The notes below the pieces were generated by a model. That model did no database searches and was not told the origin of the DNA. It saw only the letters and a list, made by a program, of their open reading frames with translations. This document shows, piece by piece, positions 1 through 12,200 of a DNA stretch of 64,000 bases. Each line of letters starts with the position of its first letter. The stretch's first letter is position 1. The stretch spans positions 141,501-205,500 of the forward strand of contig JAVKOQ010000019.1 in assembly GCA_031835245.1 (NCBI GenBank). Direction: 5' to 3'. Both the position numbers and the translations under genes were made by a program. This DNA comes from Balamuthia mandrillaris (lineage: Eukaryota > Discosea > Longamoebia > Balamuthiidae).

Positions 1-3000
1 AGAGATGAAGCCGTTTCAAGGGCTTGTTATCATCCTGCAGTAACGTTCCTCCATGCCATAACCGCAAATGCTCTGGTGATTGCTTTATAAAGTTTTTTTT
101 TCTACACGGTCAGAAAGGGAGGAGATGAAAGAAGCGAAGTAAAAAGAAGAGAAAGGAAAGAAAGAAGAGAAAGGCGTACCACATGATTGAGAGCAGCTTG
201 TCCCAACAAAATAGTTTTAAGGTCGACAAGAGTGGCCGTGTTTACCGTCTCAATGTCGCAGAGAGGGGTTGCAAAGAAAGGGCAGTTGTCCTCAAGCTGT
301 CCACCTGTCGTAAAGTAGGAAGAAAGATGAAAAGCTGGAGAGCCCAATTGTTTGACTTGTTCTTCGATGGGAAGAATTTCGCTGCTTTGCTCGCCAGGCA
401 ATGCGGTGCTTTCCTTTGATGAAGCTCCTTCTTCAACTTTTTGTTGTTGGTTTGAGGGATCTTCAGGCAAGAGAGAATCTGTCACATAAAGTTGACAGCG
501 AAGAGAGATTTGGCCTTTTACCGGAGGCTAAACGGAACCATGAGAATTCTGTTAAAAAATTGTTTTTAAAATAAAAACAAGTAACGTAAACGTACTTTGC
601 CTTCCTCCAACCAAAGCGTGTCTCCGTCGAGAACGTTTTCATGCGCCAGAGTTGCTTCTTCATCGTAAAAGAGAGCGGCTGGATTGGACCAGATATCCGT
701 TCTACGCAGCCTGTAGCGCTCTGGGTTGAGCTCGAACACACTCGCCATTTCCTTTTTACTTTTTGTTGTTTGTTAGTATTTTAATAGAACAGTAGAGTAA
801 AGGGACGGAGAGGAGAGAGGAGAGAGGAGAGAGGAGAGAGGAGAGAGGAGAGAGGAGAGAGGAGGAGAGGAGAGAGGAGAGAGGAGAGAGAGAGAGGAGA
901 GAGGAGAGAGGAGAGAGGAGAGAGGAGAGAGGAGAGAGAGGAGGAGAGGAGAGAGGAGAGAGGGAAAGAGAGGAGAGAGAGGAGAGAGGAGAGAGGAGGA
1001 TACCATTTGGCGATTGTTGCGTTCTTGGGCACAGTAATTGTAACAGGATGGTCCTTGCTAGCAAAAGCACCAGCAAACCTAATGCTGAGTAGCGGTATGC
1101 CATCCTCATTCACTGCTTCTTCCATCATCATTCCGTCCTCCCCTGCATCGGCAGCAACTGCGTTCCGCTCTACGATGACACGATCACCAGTACCAATACC
1201 GGCTGCGTTCAAGCGCAATGACTCATCTCTAAACAGCGAACCAGGGCTTCCTCCTGGCAACGTTCTTCTCAACCGACATGCATCGTAGTTGTTGCTCAAC
1301 TTAAAGATTTCCACAGTTCTTCTTTCTGCTTCATCCTTCCTCTTTTTGTCATCCTCCTCATTTTCTTGTGCTTCTTGATCCCCCGCAGAAGAAGAGGTCA
1401 GAGAAGCAATCAAATGAGGTATAATAGCAGCTTTGAGTTGAGCAACGGTGGCATCTTTCGGTACCTCCACGAAGAAGAACGAAGAGGAATTTCGTACTCC
1501 AGATTCAGGAAGCCCCGTGTAGGCATCTGTCACAAAGACCTGCACAGCAGATGCACGGGCTTCATAGACAGCCCACGCGCACGATGCTCTCAAGCATGCC
1601 GCCACGTCTTCGTCTGGAGTAACTTGGCTCAACATTGTCGGCGACAATGATGACGATAAAAGTGGCCATTCTTCCAAAGAAAGAAGAGACGGAAGAACGG
1701 AAGAGGGAGAGTCTTTGTCATCGTCGTCAAAGATGATGCCAAGTTCTTTTAGAGAGAGCTCATCGCGAAGAAGTGGAACAGGGGGCTGGCCGGGTGTCCC
1801 TTCTCTGCACAAAAACAAACGATTCGCTTGAGAAGAAGAAGGGATTCCCGAAAGCTTGGCCAGTTCTTGCTTCAATGATGCCAACGTTGATGATGCGCTC
1901 GTCTGCACTTCGTAAGTTGCTCGCGTCCATACTCCGCTGTGAAGAAGAAAGAGGGGAGTGATGGCGTCCTTCTCGTGTTCGTTCTCGACATCTTTATCTT
2001 TCGTTTGTTCTTCTCTGACATAATGAGTAACGTGTAAAGTGTAATTTGCCTTGTTTACGTTGTTGTTTGTCGTTGAATCTTTGTCTTTTGTTGGAGGATT
2101 CCAAACATTTCGAGCGGCTCCCACATGTACACCATCCCATACCAACACGCTTATAGGCTCTGTGATGGACAACTCCTCCAAAGATTTGTTTGAAAGTTCG
2201 TCATCGTCATCATTGCTGATGGAGAGAATTGTTCGTTCGAACAAGACTTTTCCTCCTCCGTCTTTAGTTTTGATTTCGTCCAATCGCAGTTTCAGCTCCC
2301 CATCAGCTTTTCCTTTTTCTTCTTCTTGCAAATGAAGATTGTTCCACACTTCCAAAATACGTTCTTTGAAGGCCTTTACTGAAGTCGTCTTTGGGAGAAC
2401 GATCACTCGCTCCTTTTGTCTCTTGCCTTCATCTTTAGTCTTAACGTATCGCTTGTAGAGCGCTCCGTCGCTGCCAATAGTCAGATCCTCCGAAGTGAGA
2501 ATCAAGACATCCACCTGTTGCAGCAGTTCAAGGTACTCTGCTCGTTCTTTGTCCAACTCCTGGTTTGTTTTCTCTATTTCGGCGAGTAAATGCGGAGGAA
2601 CTTCTACTGCTGTTTTAGGAGATGAAGAAGAGGCCCTTTTTTCTTTGGTTGAAGTCAAAGCTTGTTCTGGTTGACATCTCCGATATATCAACATATCTTT
2701 TGTTTAACAGAAACGAGTTAGTTGAAAGAATAGAGAGAATGGCGTAAAGAAAGTGCGATAAGAACATACATGCACATTCAGACTTGCCAGCGTACTGAGT
2801 GGCCAATCGCTCCACAGGAATCGGTGTCACTTTGCCATCGTCAAAATCGAACCATCCATTCGCCAGCTGTTTCTTTCTTTCTTCTTCGCTGGGTGGTGTT
2901 GATGTGACATCTCTAATGTAGGCGTGGTAATGACCGAAACCAGCGTTACTTCCTCGGTGAATGACCACGCAAAAGAGTTCATAAAGGTGAGGCGAGGCGG

Positions 3001-3794
3001 GATCGTAAGCTCCCCATTCTAACTCGTATGACTCTTTTTCTTTATCATCGTCCTCTTCTCCGTTTTCTGCTTGCCGCCGTTTTTTGTTTCTTCTTTTTTT
3101 ATTCTGATTATTGTTGCTCTTGTTGTTGCTACTTTGAGTTGCAACAGTTTCGTCTGTTTGTTGGATAGTAACAGATTCGGCGTCGTTTTTCTTTTCTTTC
3201 TCTGTTTCTTTAGGTTGTGGGTTTGCCTCTTTTTGCTGTTGTTCTTGTTTTAAAGTGCTATCGGCTGGGGCACGGGCCATTGCACCACCTTCCTCATACT
3301 TGCTCATGTCTAACAATAGAGGAAACGAGAATTTTTCGGTATTCTTTATGCGACAATCCTTTTTAAAAACAAGGTGAGAAAGAGATAAGAAATGAAGAGA
3401 AGAAATACGGATGCATACCCTCTCCCAGTCATACATAAACCGAGACAACGAGAGAATGAGGATTGAAGGTAACGAACGGAATGTCGCTCCTTTCAAAGCG
3501 TCCACTTTACATTGACATTGCTCACAGTAATATCTTGTTTGTATAACAAAGTTAAAAGCAAAAACAAACGAGATGAAGAAGGGAAGGAAAAAGTACTGGT
3601 TATCTCCACAGAGTCGTTCGTAATCAGTGGCAGCATAGAGACTGGCCTCAACTGAGGGAAAGCCAGCCACCGTTAGCGTTACATCTTGAAAAGGTTCTTC
3701 CCTTTCGCTTACTCCTGTTAAATTTTTAAAATTTCGTAAGTTAATAAGCCGATTAAAAAAAGGAATAAAGAGAGCATAGAACTGTAGGACAATC

Positions 3795-3852
<58 letters not shown>

Positions 3853-5279
3853 GAACGGTTGCATTGAGTGCAAATGATCTTATTAACTGTTACTCCTCTG
3901 TACAAGTCGTTGATGAGGTTCTGCATCGGAGTGTTTCGCAGCGAACGTTCGATCGCTTCAAATAAAACTCTTCATTGTTGTTGTCACAAAAAAGATAAGC
4001 GTTTTTAAAATGAGCCAATAACGTTAAAAGACAACAAAAACAAACCAACCTGTTTAATTCATGAACGTCGTGTTGCTGAAACATCTGACTGCCTCTCCAG
4101 CCAAAGCTCTTGGTTAAATCCTCTGTTGAGGCAGCCTCCAAATTCGCCAGTTGCAGCTTTGCAAACAATCTTTGCAACTGCATCGGTATCTTCCTCTTCT
4201 TTGTTGTCTTTTGCTTTTTCGGTTTTTTCTTAGTTTCCTTCTCTTCACCATCTTCCTTCTTTGTCTCTTTGCTATCGACATTGGTTGCGTCGTCATTCTT
4301 TTCTTCTTTTTCTTTGTCTTTGTGTTGTTCTTGATCCTCTTCTTCAAAGAATGCACCCCCAATACTAAAAGCATCTTGAAGCAAGTCTTCATCCTCCTCC
4401 GTCAAAGCAAGCAAATCCGGCATCATGTTTTCTTCATTAAAATGCGACACACCTTTGGTCTCCACCAATCCTTCCTCTCCGTCTTCATATTCTCTTTCCT
4501 CACGCTTGTTCTTATCTTCATCGTTTGCTGTGAGAGCTTCTGGAGAGAATAGCCACTCCACAGCCTGTGCTCTTTGCTCAACGGATGGAAAGCGTTTGGC
4601 TGCTCGTCTCGCTTGTTCTCTGTCGAATCCCATTTCAACTAGAAACTGGATAGTTTCTTCCCTTTCCTCTTCCTCTTCTTTCGTTTTCCTCTCCTCCTCT
4701 CCTTTTCTTTTTTCTTCTTCTCTTTGCTTCTCTTCTCTCTGCTTCCTATCCTTCTCGTCCTCCTCCTCCTTTTCTGCAGTTGCTTCTTCTTTGTGTCCTG
4801 TCTCCTCCTCTTTGTTCTCCCCAGAGGTTGTGTCCGGTTCACTTTTTGGAGGGATGGTGACCTGAAGGTCTTCCGGGGAGAGTGAATAAAGGCCCGCACG
4901 AAGCTCGGGCGTCATGTAAAGTGCTTGTATTAAGCTGTTGAGGTAACACGTCGCTCCCCTGCAAATCGAAAAAAAGATGAGCAGAACAGAACTACACAAA
5001 GAGAAGAAGGAGAAGAAATGAAAGAAGCAAAGAGCGACAAGAAAAAGAGAAAGAAGAGAGGAGCGAAAGCGAAGAAGCGAAGAGGAGCACTACGAACTGG
5101 TTCAACAAGCCAACAAAGCCGCTTTCAGGTCGCTGCTCAAAGCAAAGAGGTTTGTAGGCATAGCGACGTTGCAGCGGCTCGCCGGTCGGGAACGAGGAGC
5201 GCGACGTAACCGAAGAAGAAGACGAGCTTCCCACCACGTCAACCTCTTCATCCTCGCCCTCGAATAAACTGCCCAGCAT
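1..5279 (-). CDS. USP40-like ubiquitin-specific protease, 3' end cut by window edge
   Basis: Multi-exon cysteine protease predicted to remove ubiquitin from proteins. The first exon (start 5279) ends in GFVGLLNQ and splices (about 5087 to 4958) to GATCYLNSLIQAL, which together form the USP Cys box. A UBA-like segment (EETIQFLVEMGFDREQARRA) sits between the Cys box and the SFGW...QQHDVHELNR motif near 4060-4100, which is typical of the USP7/USP40/USP47 group. A zinc-ribbon-like CTQCNR and CEQCQC pair follows. The His box is GFGHYHAYIRD (about 2920). The C-terminal half holds several beta-grasp, ubiquitin-like stretches (for example VTITVPKNATIAK). The last visible exon (about 1-89) begins QSPEHLRLWHGG and stays open at the edge. 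Low-complexity Glu/Lys stretches interrupt the catalytic domain. The family is well supported; the exact exon joins between about 500 and 1000 are uncertain. Confidence 0.85.
781..1003. repeat. GGAGAGA-type tandem repeat in USP intron
   Basis: About 220 bp of nearly pure GGAGAGAGGAGAGA. On the coding (minus) strand it is a TCTCTCC tract. It fills the intron between the exon ending near 1013 and the exon starting near 752. A TACTAAC branch sequence lies just before the minus-strand acceptor. Confidence 0.9.
3797..3852. repeat. (AG)n microsatellite in USP intron
   Basis: An uninterrupted AG dinucleotide run of about 55 bp, reading as (CT)n in the sense direction. It lies directly after the exon encoding NDLYRGVTVN and CTQCNR. 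Confidence 0.9.
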
Positions 5280-5622
5280 ATTTAGTGGTAGTAGTCGTCG
5301 TAGCCGTCAGTAGGGTGTTATTGTTAACTGTTGTGTATGTGTAAAAAAAAAAAGAGGAAAGAGAAGCAAAGCAAAGAGAAGCTTTTGGCTTCTCTCTCTG
5401 CTGCTACTTCTTTTTTCTCTGAACTTTTTCTTTCTTTTTTTCTTTTTTTTTTGCTTGAGGAGTTTAAGGCGTGGCTGTAATGAAGAAGAAGAAAGAAGAA
5501 AGAAGAAAGAGCCCGCAGATGGTGCGCTTCATCCCTTCCCTCTCGCTGCACCCGGAGAGAGAACCCACCGTTCACTTATTCTTGTTGTTTCCTCCCCCTC
5601 TCACCAAACATAAACAAAGAGC
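5280..5622. other. Divergent intergenic region
   Basis: Separates the USP start (minus) from the F-box/ankyrin start (plus), so it must hold both promoters. It is rich in A and CTT runs (5341-5460). I see no TATA box or conserved motif. Confidence 0.6.
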
Positions 5623-7152
5623 ATGCCAGCAGCGCAACCAACAACGGTGGAGTGCCTACCGGCGGAACTGCTCCAGCACATCTTGGGCATGCTTCCCAGG
5701 GGCATGTTGGCTGTGGCGGCAAGGACCTGTCGTGGCTGGTTTGCCTGTTGCCCTCCCCACTTGCGACGCAGGTTGTCCATCCGCACTGTCTGTGGCAGGG
5801 TGGAGCTCCTGCAATGGGCCTGCCAAAGTGGCTACTGCTTGAATGCAACCACATGCAACGAAGCAGCTTTGCAGGGCAAGGTGGATGTGTTGCAGTGGGC
5901 TCGCGCCCAAGGCTGCCCTTGGAACAAGCTTGTGTACGGCTTTGCTGCTGCTGGTGGAAACGTGGAGGAGCTGGAGTATGTGTGGAAGGAGCAGGGGGAG
6001 TGTTGGGATGAGAAAATGCCCACCAGGGCCATCAAACATGGGCGTGTGGCAGCTCTGGAATGGCTGCAGGACAAGTCGCTGCACCAAAGCGCCACCAATG
6101 CATGTGCTGAGGGCCAAGCCAGTGGAGCCCATCTCCTTTTTCACAAGTTTAAGACGGCTTTTGGTCCCCCGTGGTACATGACGATTTGCTACATGGCCGC
6201 TGGAGCAGGTCAACTGGAAGTGCTGAAGTGGGCAAGGGAGCAGGGCTGCACTTGGGACGCATTCACCTGCAGTGAAGCTGCAAGAGGAGGACATTTTGAA
6301 GTGTTGAAGTGGGCAAGGAAGCAGGGCTGCCCTTGGGATGCCAGAACCTGCGCCAACGCCATCCGTGGCGGACATATGCACATCTTTCACTGGGCTCAAG
6401 AGAACGGGTGCCCTTGGGATGAAGACACATGTTGTGAGCTGGCACGAAAGGGTGACCTGGCCACGCTCAAGTGGGCAACAGCTCAAGGGTGCCCGCTCAG
6501 CGACACCACTTACAACGATGCGGTTATTGGCGGAAATGTGGAAGTGCTCCGGTGGCTCTCCGAACAGGGTAAAGATTGCCACCTCTCCACGCACGCATTC
6601 GAGTGGGCAGCCTCAGCTGGGAAGTTGAACGTGCTGGAGTGGCTGTATGAACGGGGTTGCCCTTGGGACGAGCGCACATACCAAATGGCGATCAAGGAAG
6701 ACCACCTGGATGTGGTAAAGTGGCTAAGGGGGCATGGCTGTCCTTGGAATGCTTCCACCTTCGCCACAGCTGTGGCCTGGGACAAGACGGACATCGTGCA
6801 CTGGTTGTGGGAGAATGGCTGCCCTCGGGATGCTAAGGCTTGCGCTGATGCAGCTGCGCGTGGGGACATGGAAATGCTGAAATGGCTGCGACAGCACGGT
6901 TGCCCTTGGGACGCCAAGACGTGCAGAACCGCCATCAAGAACAACCAGCCGACCGTTTTCCTGTGGGCACATCGCAATGGATGCCCTTGCGATAGTAGTA
7001 CTGGCTATCGTGCGCTTTTCAGGTGGGAGCCAGAAAAGAGAGAGGAGCTGCAGGAAGGCTTGGCTGCGGGGTGCCCTTTCTTGCGCTCGTTACACGTTGC
7101 AAAAAACAATACCAAACGTATGCAAGAAGCAGGGTCTCGTTTAAATTTGTGA
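5623..7152 (+). CDS. F-box and ankyrin-type repeat protein (GCPW repeats)
   Basis: A single 509-residue open frame with no intron, unlike most neighbours. Residues about 8-45 (ECLPAELLQHILGML... CRGWFACCP) are an F-box, which would dock to SKP1 in an SCF ubiquitin ligase. The rest is about 13 degenerate ankyrin-type units of 27-33 residues with the recurring core WARxQGCPWDxxTCxxAIRGG. This unit is characteristic of large F-box/ankyrin families in amoebae and in their giant viruses such as pandoraviruses. The target protein is unknown. The gene is less A/T- and microsatellite-rich than its flanks. Lack of introns together with the giant-virus-like repeats raises the possibility of exchange with a virus, but expansion from a host gene is equally possible. 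The start is the first ATG of the frame, 23 codons before the F-box core ends. Confidence 0.9.
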   Translation: MPAAQPTTVECLPAELLQHILGMLPRGMLAVAARTCRGWFACCPPHLRRRLSIRTVCGRVELLQWACQSGYCLNATTCNEAALQGKVDVLQWARAQGCPWNKLVYGFAAAGGNVEELEYVWKEQGECWDEKMPTRAIKHGRVAALEWLQDKSLHQSATNACAEGQASGAHLLFHKFKTAFGPPWYMTICYMAAGAGQLEVLKWAREQGCTWDAFTCSEAARGGHFEVLKWARKQGCPWDARTCANAIRGGHMHIFHWAQENGCPWDEDTCCELARKGDLATLKWATAQGCPLSDTTYNDAVIGGNVEVLRWLSEQGKDCHLSTHAFEWAASAGKLNVLEWLYERGCPWDERTYQMAIKEDHLDVVKWLRGHGCPWNASTFATAVAWDKTDIVHWLWENGCPRDAKACADAAARGDMEMLKWLRQHGCPWDAKTCRTAIKNNQPTVFLWAHRNGCPCDSSTGYRALFRWEPEKREELQEGLAAGCPFLRSLHVAKNNTKRMQEAGSRLNL

Positions 7153-7155
7153 CAG

Positions 7156-7182
7156 AATAAAGAGAAGATGAACTACAATAAA
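7156..7182 (+). terminator. Two AATAAA polyadenylation signals
   Basis: AATAAA at 7156-7161 and 7177-7182 lie just after the F-box/ankyrin stop codon. They fit in the 33 bp separating it from the stop of the convergent ZIP gene. Confidence 0.6.
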
Positions 7183-7185
7183 ATG

Positions 7186-8946
7186 TTATGCCTTGTTGAG
7201 AAGGCCAAAAGACCAACGAAGGCTGTAGGCACTTAAGAATATGAACATCATGCCTGTCACCAAAGAGTATATGGCTTGCTGTTGTGGATAAGGACATTGT
7301 GATACATGAGAAAAAAAAAAAGAGAAAGCCCAAATATAGAGGAGAAAGGAAGAAGAAAAAGAAGATGAAGAAGATGAAGAGAAAAGGTTTACCTCTGGTT
7401 GAATATATTTGAGCGTAGTTGGTATAAGCTCCCGGAAGGACATCAACACCATCACTCCAGCCACTGTCATCATTGTTCGTCAAAGTTAAAAGGTGCAAGA
7501 GAAACAAAGAAAAGAGAGAATTTACCAGCAGCCAAACAAGAGTTAATAAATACAGGAGTTAGCCACGATGTGAAGAGCATTCCAAAGATGACAGCTCCCA
7601 AAGGCTCACATGCCCCAGACAGAAATGCCCATTTTATCGCTTGCCATTTGCTTAATGGAAGAGAAATAAGAAGTAAAGCAGCAATGAAAGGAGATAAACA
7701 ACAAACCTGCCAGTAGAATGATAGATAGGTGCAGCGACGGCCATGCCCTCGGGAATGTTGTGAGCAGCGATGGCAACGGTCAATGGCAGGCCAGCCTTTG
7801 CTCCTTTCATACACGCCAGATAGACACCCACTCCCTCCGGTAGGTTGTGGATACTAATGCCCACTGCCGCTATCACTCCTACCATCAACAAATGAGCGTG
7901 TTTCTTTTTTGACTTTGTGAGTAATGAAGAAAGAAGATAACGTAAAAGCAAAAGATATGTACAGCAGACGCTTTAGAGGAGGTATCGTCGTCATCCTTCT
8001 TGTGTAATGCGGAGACATCAGGCTCTGGAACCAACCAGATAATCACTGTAAAGACCGCCATCCCCACAAAAAACTTGGTTATTGGTGAACAAAAAAAAAA
8101 CCGAGTTTAGTAATAGAAGATCAGAAAAAAGAGGAAAGACAAGCGAAGAAGAATGCAAAGAAGCAGACGAAGAACGAAGAACGAAGAACGAAGAACGAAG
8201 AAGAACGAAGAACGAAGAACGAAGAACGAAGAACGAAGAACGAAGAACGAAGAACAAGAAGAAGAAGAAGAACAAGAAGAAGAGGAACAAGAACAAGAAC
8301 AAGAAGAACAAGAACAAGAACGAAGAAGAACAAGAACAAGAAGAAGAACAAGAAGAACAAGACAAGAAGGTGAAAGCGAGTGAGTGAGTGAGAGAAAGAG
8401 CGACAAAGGAGAGTGAGAGAGAGAGAACAGCAGTGAGAAAGAAGAGAAAGCAAAACCCAAAAGTTTGCAGCAAAGAAGCCTATCTCCTCCACCGCTTCCG
8501 GCAACAAGTCCATAAATGATATGTACACCATCACCTGTTTTATTTTTTTTTTCAAATCCAATCCAATCAAAGTTAGTCGCTTTTGAAGAAAAAAAACCAG
8601 GTAGTGAGCATTGGATGAGATGATTTGTTTAGTTACGTACTCCAGCAGAGAAACTGAGCATGTGCCCCAGCTTCCAAAAGTCAGGGTTGCCAAACATGAG
8701 GACCGCAAAGCCACCAAAGCCGGTGGAGAGGCCGCTCACCGTCGTCAAGAAGAGGGAGGCCCACATGTCGTTGGCTTTGAACTCGAAGAGGTAGAACAGG
8801 TGGCAGGCGAGTGTGAAACAAGCGTTTGTGCGGGAGAGGAGGTCGTCGTTGTCGTCGTCGTCCACCAGAGGGGTGTGGGTCGCGTCGGTGTCAGCAAACA
8901 GTCGTGGTGGCAGCAGCGGTGGGTCAAAAATGTCCTCCTCGTTCAT
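7186..8946 (-). CDS. ZIP-family zinc transporter (ZTP29/ZupT-like)
   Basis: A polytopic membrane protein predicted to bring Zn2+ or a related divalent metal into the cytosol. Exon 1 (start 8946) carries an acidic Asp-rich N-terminus and a first membrane segment ending MLSFSAG. The next exon begins with VMVYISFMDLLPEA. The hallmark metal-site helices follow: VGISIHNLPEGVG (about 7850) and AIAAHNIPEGMAVA (about 7760). These keep the paired His-Asn-x-Pro-Glu-Gly motifs that form the binuclear metal centre of this family. Later exons encode GACEPLGAVIFG and the final helix ending LLNKA. The order and motifs best match the plant ZTP29/bacterial ZupT branch. A GAAGAAC repeat fills one intron. The gene is convergent with the F-box/ankyrin gene. 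Confidence 0.88.
8161..8375. repeat. GAAGAAC / GAACAA tandem repeat in ZIP intron
   Basis: Roughly 30 heptamer and hexamer units (first CGAAGAA, then CAAGAA variants) fill the ZIP intron before the exon encoding FVGMAVFTVII. On the coding strand it is a TTCTTCG/TTCTTG pyrimidine-rich tract. Confidence 0.85.
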
Positions 8947-9075
8947 GAAAGTCTTTTCTTTTTTTTAATCGTTTCCCCCCACTCACATGCTTCCCCCGAA
9001 CAACCTCTTCTTTTTCTTCTCTCTCTCTCTCTCTTTCTCTCTCTCTCCTCTCTCTCTCCTCTCTCTCTCTCTCTC

Positions 9076-9107
<32 letters not shown>

Positions 9108-9256
9108 GCACGCGTTATCTTTCTGAAGAAGAAGAAGAAGAGTTCAAAAACAAAAAATAATAAATAGAATAATAAATAAAATAAAATAAAAATAGAACTC
9201 AGTTATCGTTGTTATAAGATAGAGAGGGGGAAAAAAAATAACAACAACAAAAAGGA
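8947..9256. other. Intergenic region with CT-rich microsatellite
   Basis: Lies between the ZIP start and the MYBBP1A stop, both on the minus strand. It contains a (CT)n tract at about 9019-9106 and an A/T-rich stretch at 9140-9200. The 3' UTR of MYBBP1A does not extend into it; it is the 5' side of the ZIP gene. Confidence 0.6.
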
Positions 9257-12200
9257 TCAAGCGCTGTTCTTGCTATTTTTCTGTTGCTGTTGGTTCTTAT
9301 TATTCTTGTTCTGCTTCTTTGGCTTTGGGTTTTGGTTCTGTTTCTTGTTTGGCTGGTGTTGCGGTGGATTCTCTTTCCTTGGCTTCTTCCTGTTTCGTTC
9401 TTGGTTGGCGGCTGTTTGTTGCTGTTGTTTCTGTTGCTGGGCAGCCTTCTTTCCTTGCGGTTTGTCCTTCTTCTCCTTTTGCTCTTTCTTTGGTTCTCCT
9501 TCTTTCGCTTCTTCCTTCTCTCCTCCACGCTTTCTCTTTCGCGTTTGTGAGGATGGAGAGGAAGCAGAAGACGAAGCAACGACCATCATCGAAGAAGTAG
9601 CTGAGGAAGATGTTGTCAATAGGGGAAGTTCCAGAGCTTCAAAGATACGAAGACAATGGTTGCGAACAGCCTGTGAGCTGACGTTAGCTCGCACAATCGT
9701 TTCCAACGCTTCCTTAAAGTCTCCTTCTTTCACTGGCTCTCTGCTCTTAACAACTTGCTGTTTGTTTCCTCCTTTTTGGTTCTTCTTGTTCTTCTTTTCA
9801 TCGTCTTTCTCTTCTCCCTTCTCCTTCTGCTTCTTGTCTTCTTTCATCTCTTCTTCTTGTTTTTGTTCTTCGTGATACTTGAGGAACAGTTCTCTGACTT
9901 GCATAACTGGCAATCCGGAATGTTGCTTCAACGTTAACGCCAATTGCTTCACGCTTTGCAACACAGAAACAACTCGCCTCATCGTCTGTTTCTTCTTTTG
10001 CGTCTTATTGTTACTGTTTCCCTTCTTCTGCTTCTTATCATCATCGCCGTCAGCGTTCGTGTTCTCTTCTCCTTGTTGTTGCCTCAAAGCAGCAGCACCT
10101 TCCTTCAAAGCGACAATGCAAGCAAGAAGAACGGTCGGCAACACTTCCATCAAGTTACTCGCCCCTTCTCCCAAATGTTGTTGTTGCCGCAGCAGCGAAG
10201 ACAAGAACTGAAACGCGTGCGCCTTGGTAAACTCATTCTTGGCTATCGGTTTCGCAGTTACAACAGAGGCGTCAGTCCAACGAGGCGGCGCGTAAGTGTA
10301 GGATAATATTTTGGGCAGCAGCGTCCAGCTCAAAAGAGGGAACCGTTTGATCAGCTCCTCGAAGAAAGAGGGAGAGAGGCGGCTGTTCTTCCTCGTCATA
10401 AAGTCGTGTATCATCGGCGTCATTATAGTCACCACTCGCTCCGTTATTTGTTGTTGCTGTTCATTCGAAGACGACGATGCCAACAACACTTTCAGGATGT
10501 AAAAGATGGTTGAAGTCAACGGGGGCAGAGGAACAGAAGGAGCACGAATGGCAGCATCGACATAAACGCGAAGAGCGCTTTGCAATCGTTTCAATGGAAG
10601 GTCTTTGCCTTTGGGATAGTCTTTGCTGCGAGCGAGCTTGTTACCAACGAGGCTGCAGAGCTTGTCATGCAACGCCTTCATCTCACGAAGGCCAGAGGTG
10701 TCCTTGATGGCTGTCGCCAGAGGAGTAAGCAGGCGCAGCACGAGAGGATTGGCTCCTTCTTTGCGCACGTAGATATCCAGAAGGTCCACTACTCGACACC
10801 TAAAGTGAAGAATGTCTTGTGCCATTCCTTTTACAAGAGAACGAGGAAATTTAGTTAGGATAAAGAACAATGAGAAGAGACCAGAAGAAAAGAGGAGAGA
10901 ATCGGGCTGTTTGTGAGGTCAGGCAAACTGTGAAATTAAAAGATTGCTATCATCTCAGTGATCCACAATTAATGTTTGTCATCCTTTCGAGTTGCCCAAA
11001 GAAGAGGAGGGAGAGAGCGAGAGAAGCCGAAGTGGTAGGTACCTTTCTCAGCTGATTTTTGTTCTTTCATGTGTTTGAAAATCTCGGCCAACTTCTCATC
11101 CATCTTAAACATTTCGTCATCACCCATCAACTCTTCTTCCTCTTCTTCTTGTTCATCATCCAAATCACTTCCCACAACCTCTTCGACCTCGTCTTCATCC
11201 TCTTCATCTATCACATGACGTCCTAATGCCTCCTTGATTTGCTTCATTTTCTCTTTCGAGGGAGCTTGAGATTCATCATCGCCTCCTTCCTCAAATAGAG
11301 CATCCTCTTTCTTGGCAACTATGACATCCACCAGAACCTTCAATGCACGAGCGTTAAGCTGACTGCAAAATGCACGAAAGACTGTTCCTACGATATCGCG
11401 CAAAAGGCTGGAAGGCTTCGCTAAGAGAGATACCAAAATGTCCACCAGTACCAAAATGGACTCCGGCTCTTCCTCTTCCTCGTCATCTTCATCTTCACTG
11501 TCTTCTTCGCCATCTTCCTCTTCTTCCATTTTATCATCGTTTGCTTTTTTCGATTTTTTGTCTTGAGATTTGTTTTTTGTAGTCGATGAGGACGTCACTG
11601 TATTGACACGTTCCCAACATTCGATCAGTTCGTCCAAGACTTCCACACCTTCCTCCCCATCCACATAAAGTTGAAGTCCCACGTGAAGAAACAATAGCTC
11701 GAAAGCTCGCCATTGTCCTTTTAAAGCGCCACTTGTTCCTCTTTTTCCACTCTTCTTGTTCTTCAGGCGTTCGGCGTGAATGTGCTTCACGATGCGCAAC
11801 ATTTTAGCTCGGCTCTCCTTGGCCGCTTCAGAGAGCAACGGAACAGCACCTTCTTCTTCGCCTTCATCGCTGCGCAAAGAACGAGGAAGCAAAGAAATAA
11901 CGGAGGAAGAAGAAGCCATGCTCTCCATTTCATTTTGCACGTTGGTGACGCGCCAGATCCACAACTCGCCATTGTTCATAGCACCTTCAGCAGTTGATGG
12001 CGTTCTCTTCTTTGTTGTTTCTGATCGTTGGTTGCTGGTATCGTCGCCATTAGAACTGGAACTGGAGCCGAGATGTCGGAGGAGAGAATAGAAAGCTTTG
12101 GAACATGCGTGACGCACACGGGGCGATAATTCTGGTTCAGGTCTTGTACCAACCTTTCGTGACGAAGTACACATTAAAACTTGTTGAAGAGAGAGAGAGA

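Noticed and set aside
8161-8375. CRISPR-like repeat array
   Set aside because: Units are contiguous heptamers with no spacers, in a eukaryotic intron.
8082-8473. Long ORFs over the GAAGAAC tract on both strands
   Set aside because: They are translations of a tandem repeat inside a ZIP intron, with Ser/Phe or Glu/Arg low complexity only.
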